Position numbers and translations under genes: made by a program. Shown piece after piece: positions 50,324 through 58,999 of a stretch of 64,000 bases of DNA. Under the pieces are notes generated by a model. That model had not been told where the DNA came from. It saw nothing but the letters and a program-made list of their open reading frames with translations, and did not search any database. The stretch comes from Candidatus Nanopelagicales bacterium (GTDB lineage Bacteria > Actinomycetota > Actinomycetes > S36-B12 > CAIYMF01): assembly GCA_017848795.1 (NCBI GenBank), contig JAFIHG010000043.1:53181-117180 (forward strand), given 5' to 3'. Every line of letters begins with the position of its first letter. The first letter of the stretch is position 1.

Positions 50324-50443
50324 CTACTTCTTCTTGCTGCCCCTGCCGGTGCTCTCGTTAGTCGTGGTCTTCGGGTGACGCTTCACCGTGGACTGCTTCA
50401 CGAACCGGCCCGTGACCGCGCTGCGTCCTCGCTTGCCTGCCAT
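50324..50443 (-). CDS. 39-aa basic small protein at the head of the CBASS operon
   Basis: This ORF (MAGKRGRSAVTGRFVKQSTV... GRGSKKK) has AGGAGGTGAGG just before its ATG, a near-perfect anti-SD match, so it is very probably translated. It is strongly basic (about a third Lys/Arg), with an RSAVTGRFV motif and a Lys-rich C-terminus, and lacks a TM helix. Similar tiny basic proteins occur in other actinomycetes, often misnamed as transporters. The function is unknown. It is too short for most gene finders. It lies 86 bp upstream of the CD-NTase on the same strand. Confidence 0.7.
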   Translation of the reverse strand: MAGKRGRSAVTGRFVKQSTVKRHPKTTTNESTGRGSKKK

Positions 50444-50633
50444 GTTCCTCACCTCCTCTGTAGTTCGTGCTCGATAGCGTGTCTCCAGGTTGGAGCACGT
50501 CACGACTGTATCAGCAAAGCGTCATCGGTATCGTTGAGACACGCTGTGTCGTATCAGCAACGAGTCAACGACGCGCTAGGCTTGCGCTCATGGAACGGAG
50601 ACGGACAGAGGCGGCTAACGCGGCGAGTCCAGC
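50444..50633. promoter_or_regulatory. Divergent promoter/operator region between CBASS and the XRE regulator
   Basis: The 190 bp between the small ORF and the XRE start hold several repeats. GCGTGTCTC (50477-50485) and its complement GAGACACGC (50536-50544) form a spaced dyad. GTATCAGCAA is a direct repeat at 50508-50517 and 50551-50560. A GACAC-GCT-GTGTC dyad lies within the second half. These are good candidates for regulator binding sites. A -10-like TAGGCT (50578) may serve the rightward gene. Confidence 0.5.
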
Positions 50634-51134
50634 ATGACAGGGACCTCCGACACCGCCCCGGGCATGGAGCGACTCGACCTAACGCAACTAGGTGCGATGC
50701 TCCGCGAACGTCGGGGGAAGCTGTCGCTTCGTCAAGCGGCTGCCGAGGCTGGCGTCAGCTTTAGCACCTTCACTCGCATCGAGGCAGGTGCTCAGCCTGA
50801 CCTGACCTCGTTCACGCTCCTGTGTGCGTGGCTCGGCGTGTCGCCCGGGCAGTTCTTCATGCCGACGGCGTTGCGCGAGGTGGCGCCAATCGATGAGGCG
50901 ATCGCGCATCTTGCTTCCGATCCGCGCCTTGAACCGGATGCTGCATCCAAGATCGCAGAGATGCTGCGCAGCATGTACGACGCCCTGGCCAAGGCGCCGG
51001 CTCAGCGCCAGGTGGTTGCTTGCCACCTCCGCGCCGCTTCGATGCTCCGGCCCGGAGTGCCCGAACGGCTCAACTCGCTCTTGGGTGAGATGCACAACAA
51101 GTTGGCCGCGCGCGTTTCGGCTGGGGAGCTGTGA
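50634..51134 (+). CDS. XRE-family regulator (CapH-like)
   Basis: This 166-aa DNA-binding protein has an N-terminal HTH_3 domain (LGAMLRERRGKLSLRQAAAEAGVSFSTFTRIEAGAQPDLTSFTLL, residues 18-70) and a helical C-terminal part. It overlaps the ImmA-like gene by GTGA and is divergent from the CBASS operon. This matches the CapH/CapP modules of CBASS, in which a peptidase cleaves the repressor under DNA damage. The same gene pair also regulates integrative elements (ImmR/ImmA), so the target could instead be transfer functions. Alternative start: Met11. Confidence 0.8.
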   Translation: MTGTSDTAPGMERLDLTQLGAMLRERRGKLSLRQAAAEAGVSFSTFTRIEAGAQPDLTSFTLLCAWLGVSPGQFFMPTALREVAPIDEAIAHLASDPRLEPDAASKIAEMLRSMYDALAKAPAQRQVVACHLRAASMLRPGVPERLNSLLGEMHNKLAARVSAGEL

Positions 51135-51682
51135 CGCTACGTCGCGGGTTCAAGGCAGAGGCCGAACGCGAGGCCGCGCGGGTTCGGAAGGAACTTGGAC
51201 TCGCCTCGCACGATCGCCTTGATCCGCGCGATCTCGCCAAACACCTGAATGTGTCGATCGTTGATGCCGCAGACTTGGTGGACATCAGCGAGCTCGAAGA
51301 GTTGGAGCGACTGCAAGCGTTCGCCTTCTCTGCCGCGACCTTTGAGATCGAGGATCGCCGGATCGTTGTCGTTAGCCCACTCCGGACTCCGGGTCGGCAG
51401 AACAGCGATATTGCGCACGAATTGGCGCACATCATGCTGAAACACGATCTTGCTGAGATTCGTGAACTCAACGGGATGCCCTTCCGGACCTGCAAACCAG
51501 AGGAAGAGGAGGAGGCCACGGCCTTCGGGGGCACACTTCTTCTTCCGCGCCCACTCCTTCTCAGTGCAGCGCGTCGACGAACGCCCGTTGACCAAATTGC
51601 CGGCCAGTACGACGTGACGGTCGAGATGGCGCGCTTCCGTTACAACACCACCGGTGTCGCCAAGCAGGCTGTGTCCCGATAG
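51131..51682 (+). CDS. ImmA/IrrE-family metallopeptidase (CapP-like)
   Basis: This 183-aa peptidase has the zinc motif HELAH (His96, Glu97, His100) and a downstream Glu in EEATAFGGTLLLP (about 128), the third ligand. Family members cleave partner XRE repressors. The GTG start overlaps the regulator stop, so the two are coupled. Its last 43 bp overlap the convergent dprA-like gene. Together with the XRE gene it probably controls the CBASS operon, the element or both. Confidence 0.85.
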   Translation: MTLRRGFKAEAEREAARVRKELGLASHDRLDPRDLAKHLNVSIVDAADLVDISELEELERLQAFAFSAATFEIEDRRIVVVSPLRTPGRQNSDIAHELAHIMLKHDLAEIRELNGMPFRTCKPEEEEEATAFGGTLLLPRPLLLSAARRRTPVDQIAGQYDVTVEMARFRYNTTGVAKQAVSR

Positions 51683-52671
51683 GCGGGTCGAGAACGATCC
51701 GCGGTTGGTTGCCGCTGTGAATCTCGGCGACCGAACGCTTGACCTGGGTTGGGGCCGTTCTTGTGCGCGACCAACGACTCGATATCGCTGGTGCCGGTGA
51801 CCAGCCTCGCGAGGCCATCCTGCAGGAGGAGGTGTGGGCCTGTGCTCGTCGCGCTGGTCACTGGACCGGGAACAGCACCGACGGCGCGGCCGAGCTCGTG
51901 TGCGCGCCGGGCCACGGTCATTGATCCGGAGCGAGCACCGGCCTCGACCACAACAGTCGCTCCGGAGAGCGCGGCCATTAGGCGTGCGCGAGAGAGGAAG
52001 CGATGGCGCGTAGGCACCGCGCCAGGTGGAACCTCACTCACCATGAGGCCGAGGTCAGCGACTCGCTCAAGCAGTTCACGGTGACCCGTCGGGTAGGGGC
52101 GGTCAACGCCGTTCGCCATGACCGCGATCGTGTCGCCACCGGACGCCAGCGCCGCTCGATGGGCAGCCCCTTCGATGCCGTACGCACCGCCTGCCACCAC
52201 GACCCGTTCAGCGTTGGCGAGATGGGAGGCCAACTCCGCGGCGACATGCTCGCCGTATGAGGTTGCGGCCCTCGCGCCTGTGATCGTCACGAAATCGCTG
52301 AGCGGTCGTGCGAGGAACGATGTCGTGCCACGAGCCCAGAGGACGTAAGGCCGTCGGTCGCCAAGATCGTCGAGCGCAGATGGCCATTCCTTGTCGCCGG
52401 GGATCAGCGTGCCGATGCTTGCGCGCTCGGCTTCGACGATGTGCTGCTCAAGTGTCCGAGTGTCTGCGCGCTCGAACTGGGCGCGCCAGACCTGCGCGTC
52501 AACGGCGCTGAGGCCTGTCACGGAGTCATCACGCTCAGCGAGCCGAAGCACCTCAAGCGCTCCCAGCTCAGCCAACAGACGGCCTGTCACGGCGTCGTCT
52601 GGTTCGACGATCATCGACAGCACCATCCGTGCTGTGCGCTCGTCCTGGACTACCTGGCTCAGGTTCGTCAT
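51640..52671 (-). CDS. DprA-like (SLOG/Rossmann) protein of the mobile element
   Basis: This 343-aa protein has the DprA core: ITGARAATSYGEHVAAELA, VVVAGGAYGIEGAAHRAAL, VMANGVDRPYPTGH, PTRHRFLSRARLMAALSGATVVVEAGARSGS and ELGRAVGAVPG. The C-terminal winged helix of DprA is absent; the end is short and basic. The chromosomal gene usually loads RecA in transformation. An element-borne copy may protect or process single strands, or sense nucleotides through its SLOG fold. It overlaps immA by 43 bp, convergent. ATG 52671 has GAGGA. Confidence 0.8.
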   Translation of the reverse strand: MTNLSQVVQDERTARMVLSMIVEPDDAVTGRLLAELGALEVLRLAERDDSVTGLSAVDAQVWRAQFERADTRTLEQHIVEAERASIGTLIPGDKEWPSALDDLGDRRPYVLWARGTTSFLARPLSDFVTITGARAATSYGEHVAAELASHLANAERVVVAGGAYGIEGAAHRAALASGGDTIAVMANGVDRPYPTGHRELLERVADLGLMVSEVPPGAVPTRHRFLSRARLMAALSGATVVVEAGARSGSMTVARRAHELGRAVGAVPGPVTSATSTGPHLLLQDGLARLVTGTSDIESLVAHKNGPNPGQAFGRRDSQRQPTADRSRPAYRDTACLATPVVL

Positions 52672-52866
52672 CCTCGGGTCCTCTCACTCCTACAGGAGGT
52701 GTGCGCGACGAGCCCGAACCCGAAGGGTTCCGTGAACGCCGACCCCGGCGTACAGTGGATAGTGAGGCAGGTTCTCCTCATATTGCGGGTCCTCCGGGAC
52801 GGCCTACGGGCGCTCACACACGTTCTGCCTCCTCGACGGAGTAACACGTGTAACGAGAGGCCCGTC

Positions 52867-53238
52867 ATGTTCCGCCTTATCTGGACGCTCAGCGTTCGCA
52901 CCCGCGGCTATCTGCACCGCTACATGCCGAGCAACCGGCTGCTCGCTGCAATCCGCACCCGTCGCGGACTCAAGTGGGGGATACCCGCGATGCTGGTCGC
53001 GCTTCCGTACATCCTGATCGCCAGCGTCTGCTCTAGCTCGGCAGCCGACGGTGGCCCCGGCTGGCTTCACCTCATCGTCCTGTGGGCATGCTGGAACGCA
53101 CTGAAGTTCATCATCATGGGACCCGTGAGCGTCGTTCTGCTCATCCGCGCGCGCCTGCGCGAGGCCGCGATCCGTCGTCACCAGCGCCACGACTCGCTCG
53201 TCGAGGCAAGCCCCCGTGAGCCAGCTCTTCGTGTCTAG
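52867..53238 (+). CDS. Small membrane protein of the mobile element
   Basis: This 123-aa protein has two hydrophobic segments (WGIPAMLVALPYILIASVC and WLHLIVLWACWNALKFIIMGPVSVVLLI) with a short basic N-terminus. It is of a type frequent in actinobacterial integrative elements, but I cannot name the function. The convergent HTH gene ends 2 bp away. In the 195-bp gap before it, TACAGT/GATAGT resembles a -10. Confidence 0.6.
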   Translation: MFRLIWTLSVRTRGYLHRYMPSNRLLAAIRTRRGLKWGIPAMLVALPYILIASVCSSSAADGGPGWLHLIVLWACWNALKFIIMGPVSVVLLIRARLREAAIRRHQRHDSLVEASPREPALRV

Positions 53239-53240
53239 GC

Positions 53241-53588
53241 TCAACCGCCCACGGCAGCGGCTGCCGTGATGCGAGAACCACGGCGCCCGCCAGGCCGGAT
53301 CACGACACCGTGCGAAGCGAGCGCTTGCCGGACTGCCTGAGGCCCCACCCCAACCTTCACGCCGACCTCTACCAGCGTCAACCCGTTGAGGTAGAGGTCG
53401 GCTGCTTCGTGGATGCGGGAAGGATCGAACCGCCCGCGGCGGATCGTCACCTCCCGACGGGTGAGGTGCATGGCGACCGTGCGGCGGTTCACTCCGAAGC
53501 GGGATGCCAACTCGACGAGCGTCGCGCCCTCGCGATACTGCGCCACCAGATCGTCGACCTGCTCCGGGCGAAGGAGGGTTTGAGCCAT
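53241..53588 (-). CDS. Helix-turn-helix protein at the right end of the element
   Basis: This 115-aa protein contains two HTH motifs of resolvase type: VDDLVAQYREGATLVELASRFGVNRRTVAMHLTRREV and LVEVGVKVGVGPQAVRQALASHGVV. The ATG at 53588 begins MAQTLLRPEQ. Its frame is open upstream, with no stop, to GTG 53733-53735 at the candidate attR. Reading across the junction in the circular form it would join the integrase in phase (see finding). It may be an excisionase or regulator. Confidence 0.6.
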   Translation of the reverse strand: MAQTLLRPEQVDDLVAQYREGATLVELASRFGVNRRTVAMHLTRREVTIRRGRFDPSRIHEAADLYLNGLTLVEVGVKVGVGPQAVRQALASHGVVIRPGGRRGSRITAAAAVGG

Positions 53589-53730
53589 CCCAAGTGATCG
53601 CACCACTCGCCCCCTGGAGTCGGAAACGGTAGGCTCGGAGGAGCGCTGGTCGTGGTTGTAGAAGTCCCGTGACCTGCGCAAAGACAGGGTTTTCAGGTGT
53701 GGGCAGGGGTTCTCAAACTCTCTACGGAGG

Positions 53731-53737
53731 TCCACCC
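53731..53737 (+). other. Candidate attR core
   Basis: TCCACCC repeats the left core at 32557-32563 and marks the change to chromosomal sequence just before the 53745 palindrome. Only seven bases match; a longer weaker resemblance (CAGGGGTTC block) lies at 53704-53712. Confidence 0.35.
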
Positions 53738-53744
53738 TCGCATC

Positions 53745-53809
53745 CGCGTGTCCCTGCTCGAAACGTCGTCAACTCCGGCAGTTGACGACGTTTCGAGCAG
53801 GGACACGCG
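53745..53809. terminator. 29-bp perfect inverted repeat (palindrome family copy 2)
   Basis: Arms 53745-53773 and 53781-53809 are perfectly complementary around a 7-nt loop. The arm begins CGCGTGTCCCTGCTCGAAAC and shares GTGTCCCTGCTCGAA with the copies at 15965 and 59304. It sits between the element's right end and the convergent exchanger gene (stop 53810), so before insertion it lay between tRNA-Ala and that gene. A terminator or REP-like role is likely. Confidence 0.65.
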
Positions 53810-54856
53810 TCATTCGAGGGTCGCGAAGAGAGCCACCGCGAAGATGACGTAGAAGCCGGCTGCGACGGTGAGCCGGCCCGCGGTGATCGTGCCGCGCCGG
53901 AAGAGCCGCTCCAGGTAGATCACGGCCGCGAGGGTGGCTGCGCCGGCGAGCAGCAGCGGGGTGTCGAACATCCACGGGGTGCCGAGCAGGCCGATGCCCG
54001 AGGGAACCGTGGCCTGGATCATCATGGCGCCGGAGATGTTGGCCAGAGCCAGTCGCGTCTTGCCCTGCCGCACCCAGATGACGGCGTTGAGGATCTCGGG
54101 CAGCTCGGTGGCCACGGGTGAGAGCAGCAGCGCCACGACGACTGCGGGCAGGCCGAGCGCGGGGCCGGCCCACTCCAGCTGCCGCACGAACAGCTGGGAG
54201 GCCGCGAAGATGACGGCCAGGGTGACCACCGTCTGTACGAGCACCGCCCAGGTCGCCGGCGAGGGGCAACGGCGCTGCAGCTTGAGCGGCTCGAGCTCGT
54301 CGTGCGAGGCGACGTCGCCGTCGTCGCGCATCTCCCGCCAGAAGTAGACGCCGTACGCGGCGAAGAACAACAGCCCCAGCCACGGCTTGATGGCGAACGC
54401 GACAAGGCCGAGCCCTACCTTGACGACGAAGATGACGATGAACCAGGTCTGATCGGTGGCCATCCGCCGGAAGTCGACGCCGGCGAAGTCGTCGGTCGCC
54501 GCTGCGCGGGCAGGCCCGCCGCCGTCCCGAGAGCTCAGGGCGGCGCGGGTCTTGCTGCGATGCCGCAGCAGCAGCATGGCCCCGGTGACGCCGTACGCGA
54601 TGGTGCCCACCACCAGCGGACCACCGAGCGCGGCGCCGACGGCGATGTCGTCGCCCGCTTCCTCGCTGCCGAACAGCACCGCGACGAGCGTCACGACGCT
54701 CTCCGGCAGCGCGGTGCCTGCAGCGGCCAGGATCGAACCGACGGCGATCGACCCGACCTGCAGCCGCGCGCCGAGCCACTCGACGGCGTTGACGAACCAC
54801 TCGCAGGCGACGTAGATCGTGACGGCGCACGCGAGCAGCAGCACGACGTGGATCAA
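53810..54856 (-). CDS. Sodium/calcium exchanger family membrane protein (CaCA)
   Basis: This 348-aa integral membrane antiporter has the duplicated alpha-repeats of CaCA proteins: GSILAAAGTALPESVVTLVAVLFGS in the N-half and SPVATELPEILNAVIWVRQGKTRLALANISGAMM in the C-half. Each carries the ion-binding Glu in a TxxPE context. About ten helices are expected. The start is TTG at 54856 with GAGGGAGC upstream. It probably exports Ca2+ or another divalent ion. The 284-bp gap to pntB holds no gene. Confidence 0.85.
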   Translation of the reverse strand: MIHVVLLLACAVTIYVACEWFVNAVEWLGARLQVGSIAVGSILAAAGTALPESVVTLVAVLFGSEEAGDDIAVGAALGGPLVVGTIAYGVTGAMLLLRHRSKTRAALSSRDGGGPARAAATDDFAGVDFRRMATDQTWFIVIFVVKVGLGLVAFAIKPWLGLLFFAAYGVYFWREMRDDGDVASHDELEPLKLQRRCPSPATWAVLVQTVVTLAVIFAASQLFVRQLEWAGPALGLPAVVVALLLSPVATELPEILNAVIWVRQGKTRLALANISGAMMIQATVPSGIGLLGTPWMFDTPLLLAGAATLAAVIYLERLFRRGTITAGRLTVAAGFYVIFAVALFATLE

Positions 54857-55140
54857 GGGGCGCTCCCTCTCGTTCGCATCACGAGCGGAAGGACGACCGG
54901 GCGGACGAACCTCGACTCGTGACAGACGCGGATGTCCGACACGGGTCGAAGGTCTCGCCCACCGCCACCAGTGGCTCCGGTGTCGGCCCGGGCGCCGGGA
55001 CCGGCTCCGAGGAGCGGTCCAGCATGTCGACGCACCGGCGAGGAGGGCTACTCCCCTTCAACGACGCCGACCCTAGTGGATGTCGAGCGCAGGGGGTACC
55101 CGCCGTCCCCACCGTGGGACCGGGCCGGGCCGGTCGCTGC

Positions 55141-56589
55141 TCAGCCGAGTTCGTGGACGATGTCGTCGACCCGCGCCTTGGCGTCCCCGAACAGCATGCG
55201 CGTGTTGGGCCGGAAGAAGAGCGGGTTCTGCACCCCTGCGTACCCGGTGGCCATCGACCGCTTGAAGACGATGACGTCACGTGCATCCCAGACACGCAGC
55301 ACCGGCATGCCGGCGATCGGCGAGGAGGGGTCGTCGTCGGCGGCCGGGTTCACCGTGTCGTTGGCGCCGATGACGAGCGCGACGTCGGTGCTCGCGAAGT
55401 CCGGGTTGATCTCGTCCATGTCGAGCACGATGTCGTACGGGATCTTGGCTTCTGCCAACAGGACATTCATGTGTCCGGGCAGCCGGCCTGCGACCGGGTG
55501 GATCGCGAACCGGACGTTGATGCCACGGGCGATCAGTCGGGCAGCCAGGTCGGCGACCGGGTACTGGGCCTGCGCAACCGCCATGCCGTACCCGGGGGCG
55601 ATGACCACCGACCGGGCGTCCGAGAGCAGGGTGCTCACCTCGTCGACGCTCGCCTCGCGGTGATCGCCGTAGTCCCGTTCCTCGCCGGACACCTGCCCGT
55701 CGGAGCCGAACCCGCCGGCGATCACCGAGACGAACGAGCGGTTCATGGCCTTGCACATGATGTAGCTGAGGATCGCACCGGAAGCGCCGACGAGTGATCC
55801 GGTGATGATCAGCAGGTCGTTGTCGAGCATGAAGCCGGCAGCGGCTGCGGCCCAGCCGGAGTACGAGTTCAGCATCGACACCACCACCGGCATGTCACCG
55901 CCGCCGATGGCCGCGACGAGGTGGAAGCCGAGGAACAGCGCGAGGGCGGTCATCACGAGCAGCGGGACCACGGCGGTGCCCGACTTGTCGACCATGAACC
56001 ACACCAAGAGGCCGGCGGACACCAGCAGGATCAGCAGGTTCAGCAGGTGGCGTGCCGGCAGCACGAGCGGAGCGGACTTCATGCGCCCCGAGAGCTTGAG
56101 GAACGCGACGACCGACCCGGTGAGCGTGACGGCGCCGATGAACACCCCGATGAACACCTCGGCGAGGTGGATCGCGGCCATCGTCCCGACGTCGGCTGCG
56201 CCGGGTTCGAAGTACGAGGTGAAGCCGACCAGGACCGCGGCGAGCCCGACGAAGCTGTGCAGCATCGCGATCAGCTCGGGCATCTGGGTCATCTCGACCG
56301 TACGGGCACGCCACGCGCCGATCGCGGCGCCGACGAGCATCGCCACGATGATCAACGTCAGCGTGATGGCGAACGGGCGCTGGTCGGGCAACAGTTCGGC
56401 GTTGCGCGCAGCGAGCAGCAGCGTGGCGACGAGCGCCAGCACCATGCCGGCCATCCCGAAGGTGTTCCCGCGCCTGGCCGTCTCGTGCTTCGACAGACCG
56501 GCCAGGGCGAGGATGAACAGGACGCCGGCCACGATGTAGAGGCCTTGGACCAGCCCGGTCAGGTGCTCGGAGAGCAGGATCTCGTCCAT
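55141..56589 (-). CDS. pntB: NAD(P) transhydrogenase subunit beta
   Basis: This 482-aa subunit of the proton-translocating nicotinamide nucleotide transhydrogenase has about nine hydrophobic segments in the first 270 residues. The C-terminal NADP-binding domain III follows, with [18 protein letters not shown], the [26 protein letters not shown] motif, [15 protein letters not shown] and [11 protein letters not shown]. It pairs with the upstream pntA (ends at 56594) and would supply NADPH using the proton gradient. Confidence 0.95.
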   Translation of the reverse strand: MDEILLSEHLTGLVQGLYIVAGVLFILALAGLSKHETARRGNTFGMAGMVLALVATLLLAARNAELLPDQRPFAITLTLIIVAMLVGAAIGAWRARTVEMTQMPELIAMLHSFVGLAAVLVGFTSYFEPGAADVGTMAAIHLAEVFIGVFIGAVTLTGSVVAFLKLSGRMKSAPLVLPARHLLNLLILLVSAGLLVWFMVDKSGTAVVPLLVMTALALFLGFHLVAAIGGGDMPVVVSMLNSYSGWAAAAAGFMLDNDLLIITGSLVGASGAILSYIMCKAMNRSFVSVIAGGFGSDGQVSGEERDYGDHREASVDEVSTLLSDARSVVIAPGYGMAVAQAQYPVADLAARLIARGINVRFAIHPVAGRLPGHMNVLLAEAKIPYDIVLDMDEINPDFASTDVALVIGANDTVNPAADDDPSSPIAGMPVLRVWDARDVIVFKRSMATGYAGVQNPLFFRPNTRMLFGDAKARVDDIVHELG

Positions 56590-56593
56590 GTGA

Positions 56594-58123
56594 TCAGCCC
56601 TTGTGGAACATCTGGAGCATCCGGGAGGTCACGAGGAAACCGCCGAAGATGTTGATGGATGCGACGAGCACAGCGATGGTCCCCAGCACCGTGACCAGCA
56701 GGTTCTCGTGCCCGATCTGCAGGATGCCGCCGACCAGGATGATGCCGGAGATCGCGTTCGTCTCGGACATCAACGGCGTGTGCAGCGCATGGACGACGTT
56801 GGAGATGACGTAGTAGCCCACGAAGATCGCGAGCACGAACACTGTGAAGTGGTTGAGCAGTGCCGAGGGGGAGTACGTCGCGAGCAGCAGGAACAGCAGG
56901 GCCGCGAGGCCGGCGCCGTAGAGCCGGATCCGCGGGTCGCGCGGCCGTGGGGGCGGTGGTGGCGCGGGCGCGGGGGCAGGCGCGGGCGGTGGGGCGGCCG
57001 AGACCTGCACGGGGGGCGGTGGCCAGAGCAGCTCGCCGTCCCTTGCCACGGTCATGCCGCGCTGCACCACGTCGTCGAGGTCGAGCACCGGGCAGCCGTC
57101 ATTGCCCGGGGTCAGCAGTTTGAACAGGTTCACCACGTTGGTGCCGAACAGCTGGCTGCTCTGGCCGGGCAGCCGGCTGACGAGGTCGGTGTACCCGATG
57201 ATCGTCACCCGGGACGCGGTGGTGACCCGCTGCCCGGCGACGGTGCCCTCCACGTTGCCGCCGTTGGCTGCGGCCATGTCGACGATCACCGAGCCGGGCT
57301 GCATGCCGGCGACCGTCGCCGCGGGCACCAGGCGCGGGGCGGGACGCCCGGGTATCAGCGCGGTCGTGATCACGATGTCGGCCGCACGGACCTCGGCGTC
57401 GTACATCGCGGCCGTGGCCGCCTCCTGCGCCGCCGTCATCTGCTGCGCATACCCGTCGACGGAGGCCTGTTGCTCCATGTCGACGAAGACGAACTCGGCG
57501 CCCATCGACTCGACCTGTTCGGCGACCTCCGGGCGGACGTCGAACGCGCGGACGACCGCACCCATGGCGCGAGCGGCACCGATCGCCGCCAGGCCGGCGA
57601 CGCCGGCGCCGACCACGAAGACACGTGCGGGTGGGACCTTGCCGGCGGCGGTGACCTGCCCGGTGAACTGCCGGCCGAACGCGTGCGCCGCCTCGACGAC
57701 CGCCCGGTAGCCCGCGATGTTGGCCATGGACGAGAGCACGTCGAGCGCCTGCGCCCGGGAGATGCGCGGCACCGCGTCCAGGGCCAGCGCGGTGACACCC
57801 GCGGCGCGCAGCTTCTCCAGCAGGTCCGGGGAGCTGCCCGGCGCCATCAGGGACACCAGCACGGTGCCCGGGCGCAGCCGCGCGATCTCGTCGTCGCTCG
57901 GAGGGTTCACCTTGGCGACGACGTCGCTCGCCCACACCGTTGGGCCGTCGACGATCCTGACGCCTGCTGCTGTGTACGCCTCGTCGGGCTGGTCGGCCCG
58001 GTCTCCGGCTCTCGCTTCGAGGACGACGTCGTACCCGAGCTTTCGCAGCTCGGCCGCTGTCGCGGGGGTCGCCGCGACGAGCGTCTCCCCGGCCTTGGAC
58101 TCGCGAGGAATCCCTATCCGCAC
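56594..58123 (-). CDS. pntA: NAD(P) transhydrogenase subunit alpha
   Basis: This 509-aa protein has an NAD-binding domain I ([50 protein letters not shown] and the [15 protein letters not shown] segment). A Pro/Ala-rich linker ([11 protein letters not shown] region) follows, then four C-terminal membrane helices of the PntA2 type ([35 protein letters not shown]). The start is GTG at 58123. The alpha1 and alpha2 parts are fused in one chain here, whereas some bacteria split them. Confidence 0.93.
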   Translation of the reverse strand: MRIGIPRESKAGETLVAATPATAAELRKLGYDVVLEARAGDRADQPDEAYTAAGVRIVDGPTVWASDVVAKVNPPSDDEIARLRPGTVLVSLMAPGSSPDLLEKLRAAGVTALALDAVPRISRAQALDVLSSMANIAGYRAVVEAAHAFGRQFTGQVTAAGKVPPARVFVVGAGVAGLAAIGAARAMGAVVRAFDVRPEVAEQVESMGAEFVFVDMEQQASVDGYAQQMTAAQEAATAAMYDAEVRAADIVITTALIPGRPAPRLVPAATVAGMQPGSVIVDMAAANGGNVEGTVAGQRVTTASRVTIIGYTDLVSRLPGQSSQLFGTNVVNLFKLLTPGNDGCPVLDLDDVVQRGMTVARDGELLWPPPPVQVSAAPPPAPAPAPAPPPPPRPRDPRIRLYGAGLAALLFLLLATYSPSALLNHFTVFVLAIFVGYYVISNVVHALHTPLMSETNAISGIILVGGILQIGHENLLVTVLGTIAVLVASINIFGGFLVTSRMLQMFHKG

Positions 58124-58399
58124 AGAACTACCTCTTCATCCGGGCGCGGCGGCGGTCGCAGGCCAGTTGCGGTTCGTAGGAGCGATCCGGTGCCGCCGGC
58201 ACTCGCGACGGATGGTCCGCAGCTGTCGCAGCTCTCCGGCTCCGCTCCTCCTGACGGCGACGTCACAGCGTTCGCTCGTCCGTGACGGGCCAACGATAGA
58301 AGAGGCACCCGACGGGCCCGTCGTCGGCACGCCCGAGCCCCGGCCACTCCCGTGACCAGGGCTCGGAGCGAAGTGGCTCCCGTGACCGGTTGGGTGCGC

Positions 58400-58999
58400 T
58401 CAGCGGCGGATTGCGGCTCGGGCGCCCTGGATCCAGGCGTTGCCCGGGTAGACCACGATCACCCGGCTTCCCGGTGCCACCGCGCCGGTACGCACGAGGG
58501 CGCGCCCGCCGCGCAGCGGGGCGGTGTACGTACGACCGCCCGCCTTGACCGTCACCTTTCCGGTGGCGGAACCTCCGGTGCCGGTGATCGAGACCGTGAC
58601 CGTGCCGGCGGAGTAGCGGGCCGCGAGCACGGGCTGCGCCTTGCCGACCGGATCGCTGCGGCTGCTCGTGCTCGACCCGGCAGCACGGCCCGGGGCCGTC
58701 CCGGTGAAGCGTACGGAGATCCGCTTGCCCAGCTGACCCTTGCGCGGTACGAACCGGGCTCCGGTGGCACCCTCGACCGGCTTGCCGGCGCTGAGCCACT
58801 GGTATGCCGTTGTCGCCTTCGCCGGCGCCCACGTCGGTGGCGTGGCGGTCAGGGCCTGCCCGATCCGGGCGCGGCCGGTGATCGAACCTGCTTCGACGAC
58901 CGTGACCGGCGCCAGGTCGGCGACCGGCCCGACGGCCGGCGTGACCCAGATGCGCGTCCCGACGCGGGCCGAGACTGCAGTTATCCGGGTGCTGATCAT
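58400..58999 (-). CDS. Ig-like (Big/YkuD-linker type) repeat protein, probable fragment
   Basis: This ORF of about 199 aa has two beta-sandwich-like segments (IGQALTATPPTWAPAKATTAYQWLS with GKPVEGATGARF, and SATGKVTVKAGGRTYTAPLRGGRALV), as in bacterial Ig-like repeats of secreted proteins. There is no signal peptide or anchor; the start is uncertain (ATG 58999, TTG 59023). It may be the tail of a surface protein lost upstream. The 392 bases upstream of it hold no gene except the 59304 palindrome. Confidence 0.45.
   Translation of the reverse strand: MISTRITAVSARVGTRIWVTPAVGPVADLAPVTVVEAGSITGRARIGQALTATPPTWAPAKATTAYQWLSAGKPVEGATGARFVPRKGQLGKRISVRFTGTAPGRAAGSSTSSRSDPVGKAQPVLAARYSAGTVTVSITGTGGSATGKVTVKAGGRTYTAPLRGGRALVRTGAVAPGSRVIVVYPGNAWIQGARAAIRR

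Larger units (their letters stand above)
32564..53730. mobile_element. Integrative mobilizable element carrying CBASS and mer genes (about 21.2 kb)
   Basis: The segment runs from tRNA-Ala to a candidate attR. It contains a large serine recombinase at the tRNA end, DUF4913 protein, SSB, VirD4/TraG-like coupling protein, MobF relaxase, DprA-like and small accessory genes. No VirB-type mating channel is present, so it is probably mobilised by a helper. Cargo is merA-merR, remnants of a dcm/DUF262 module, and a CBASS operon. The right boundary is inferred from the short repeat and the resumption of chromosomal features, and could be off by some bases. Confidence 0.7.

Noticed and set aside
54302..54922. 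Forward ORF in the exchanger and its upstream region
   Set aside because: It is an antisense shadow of the exchanger gene, rich in Arg/Asp with no domain.
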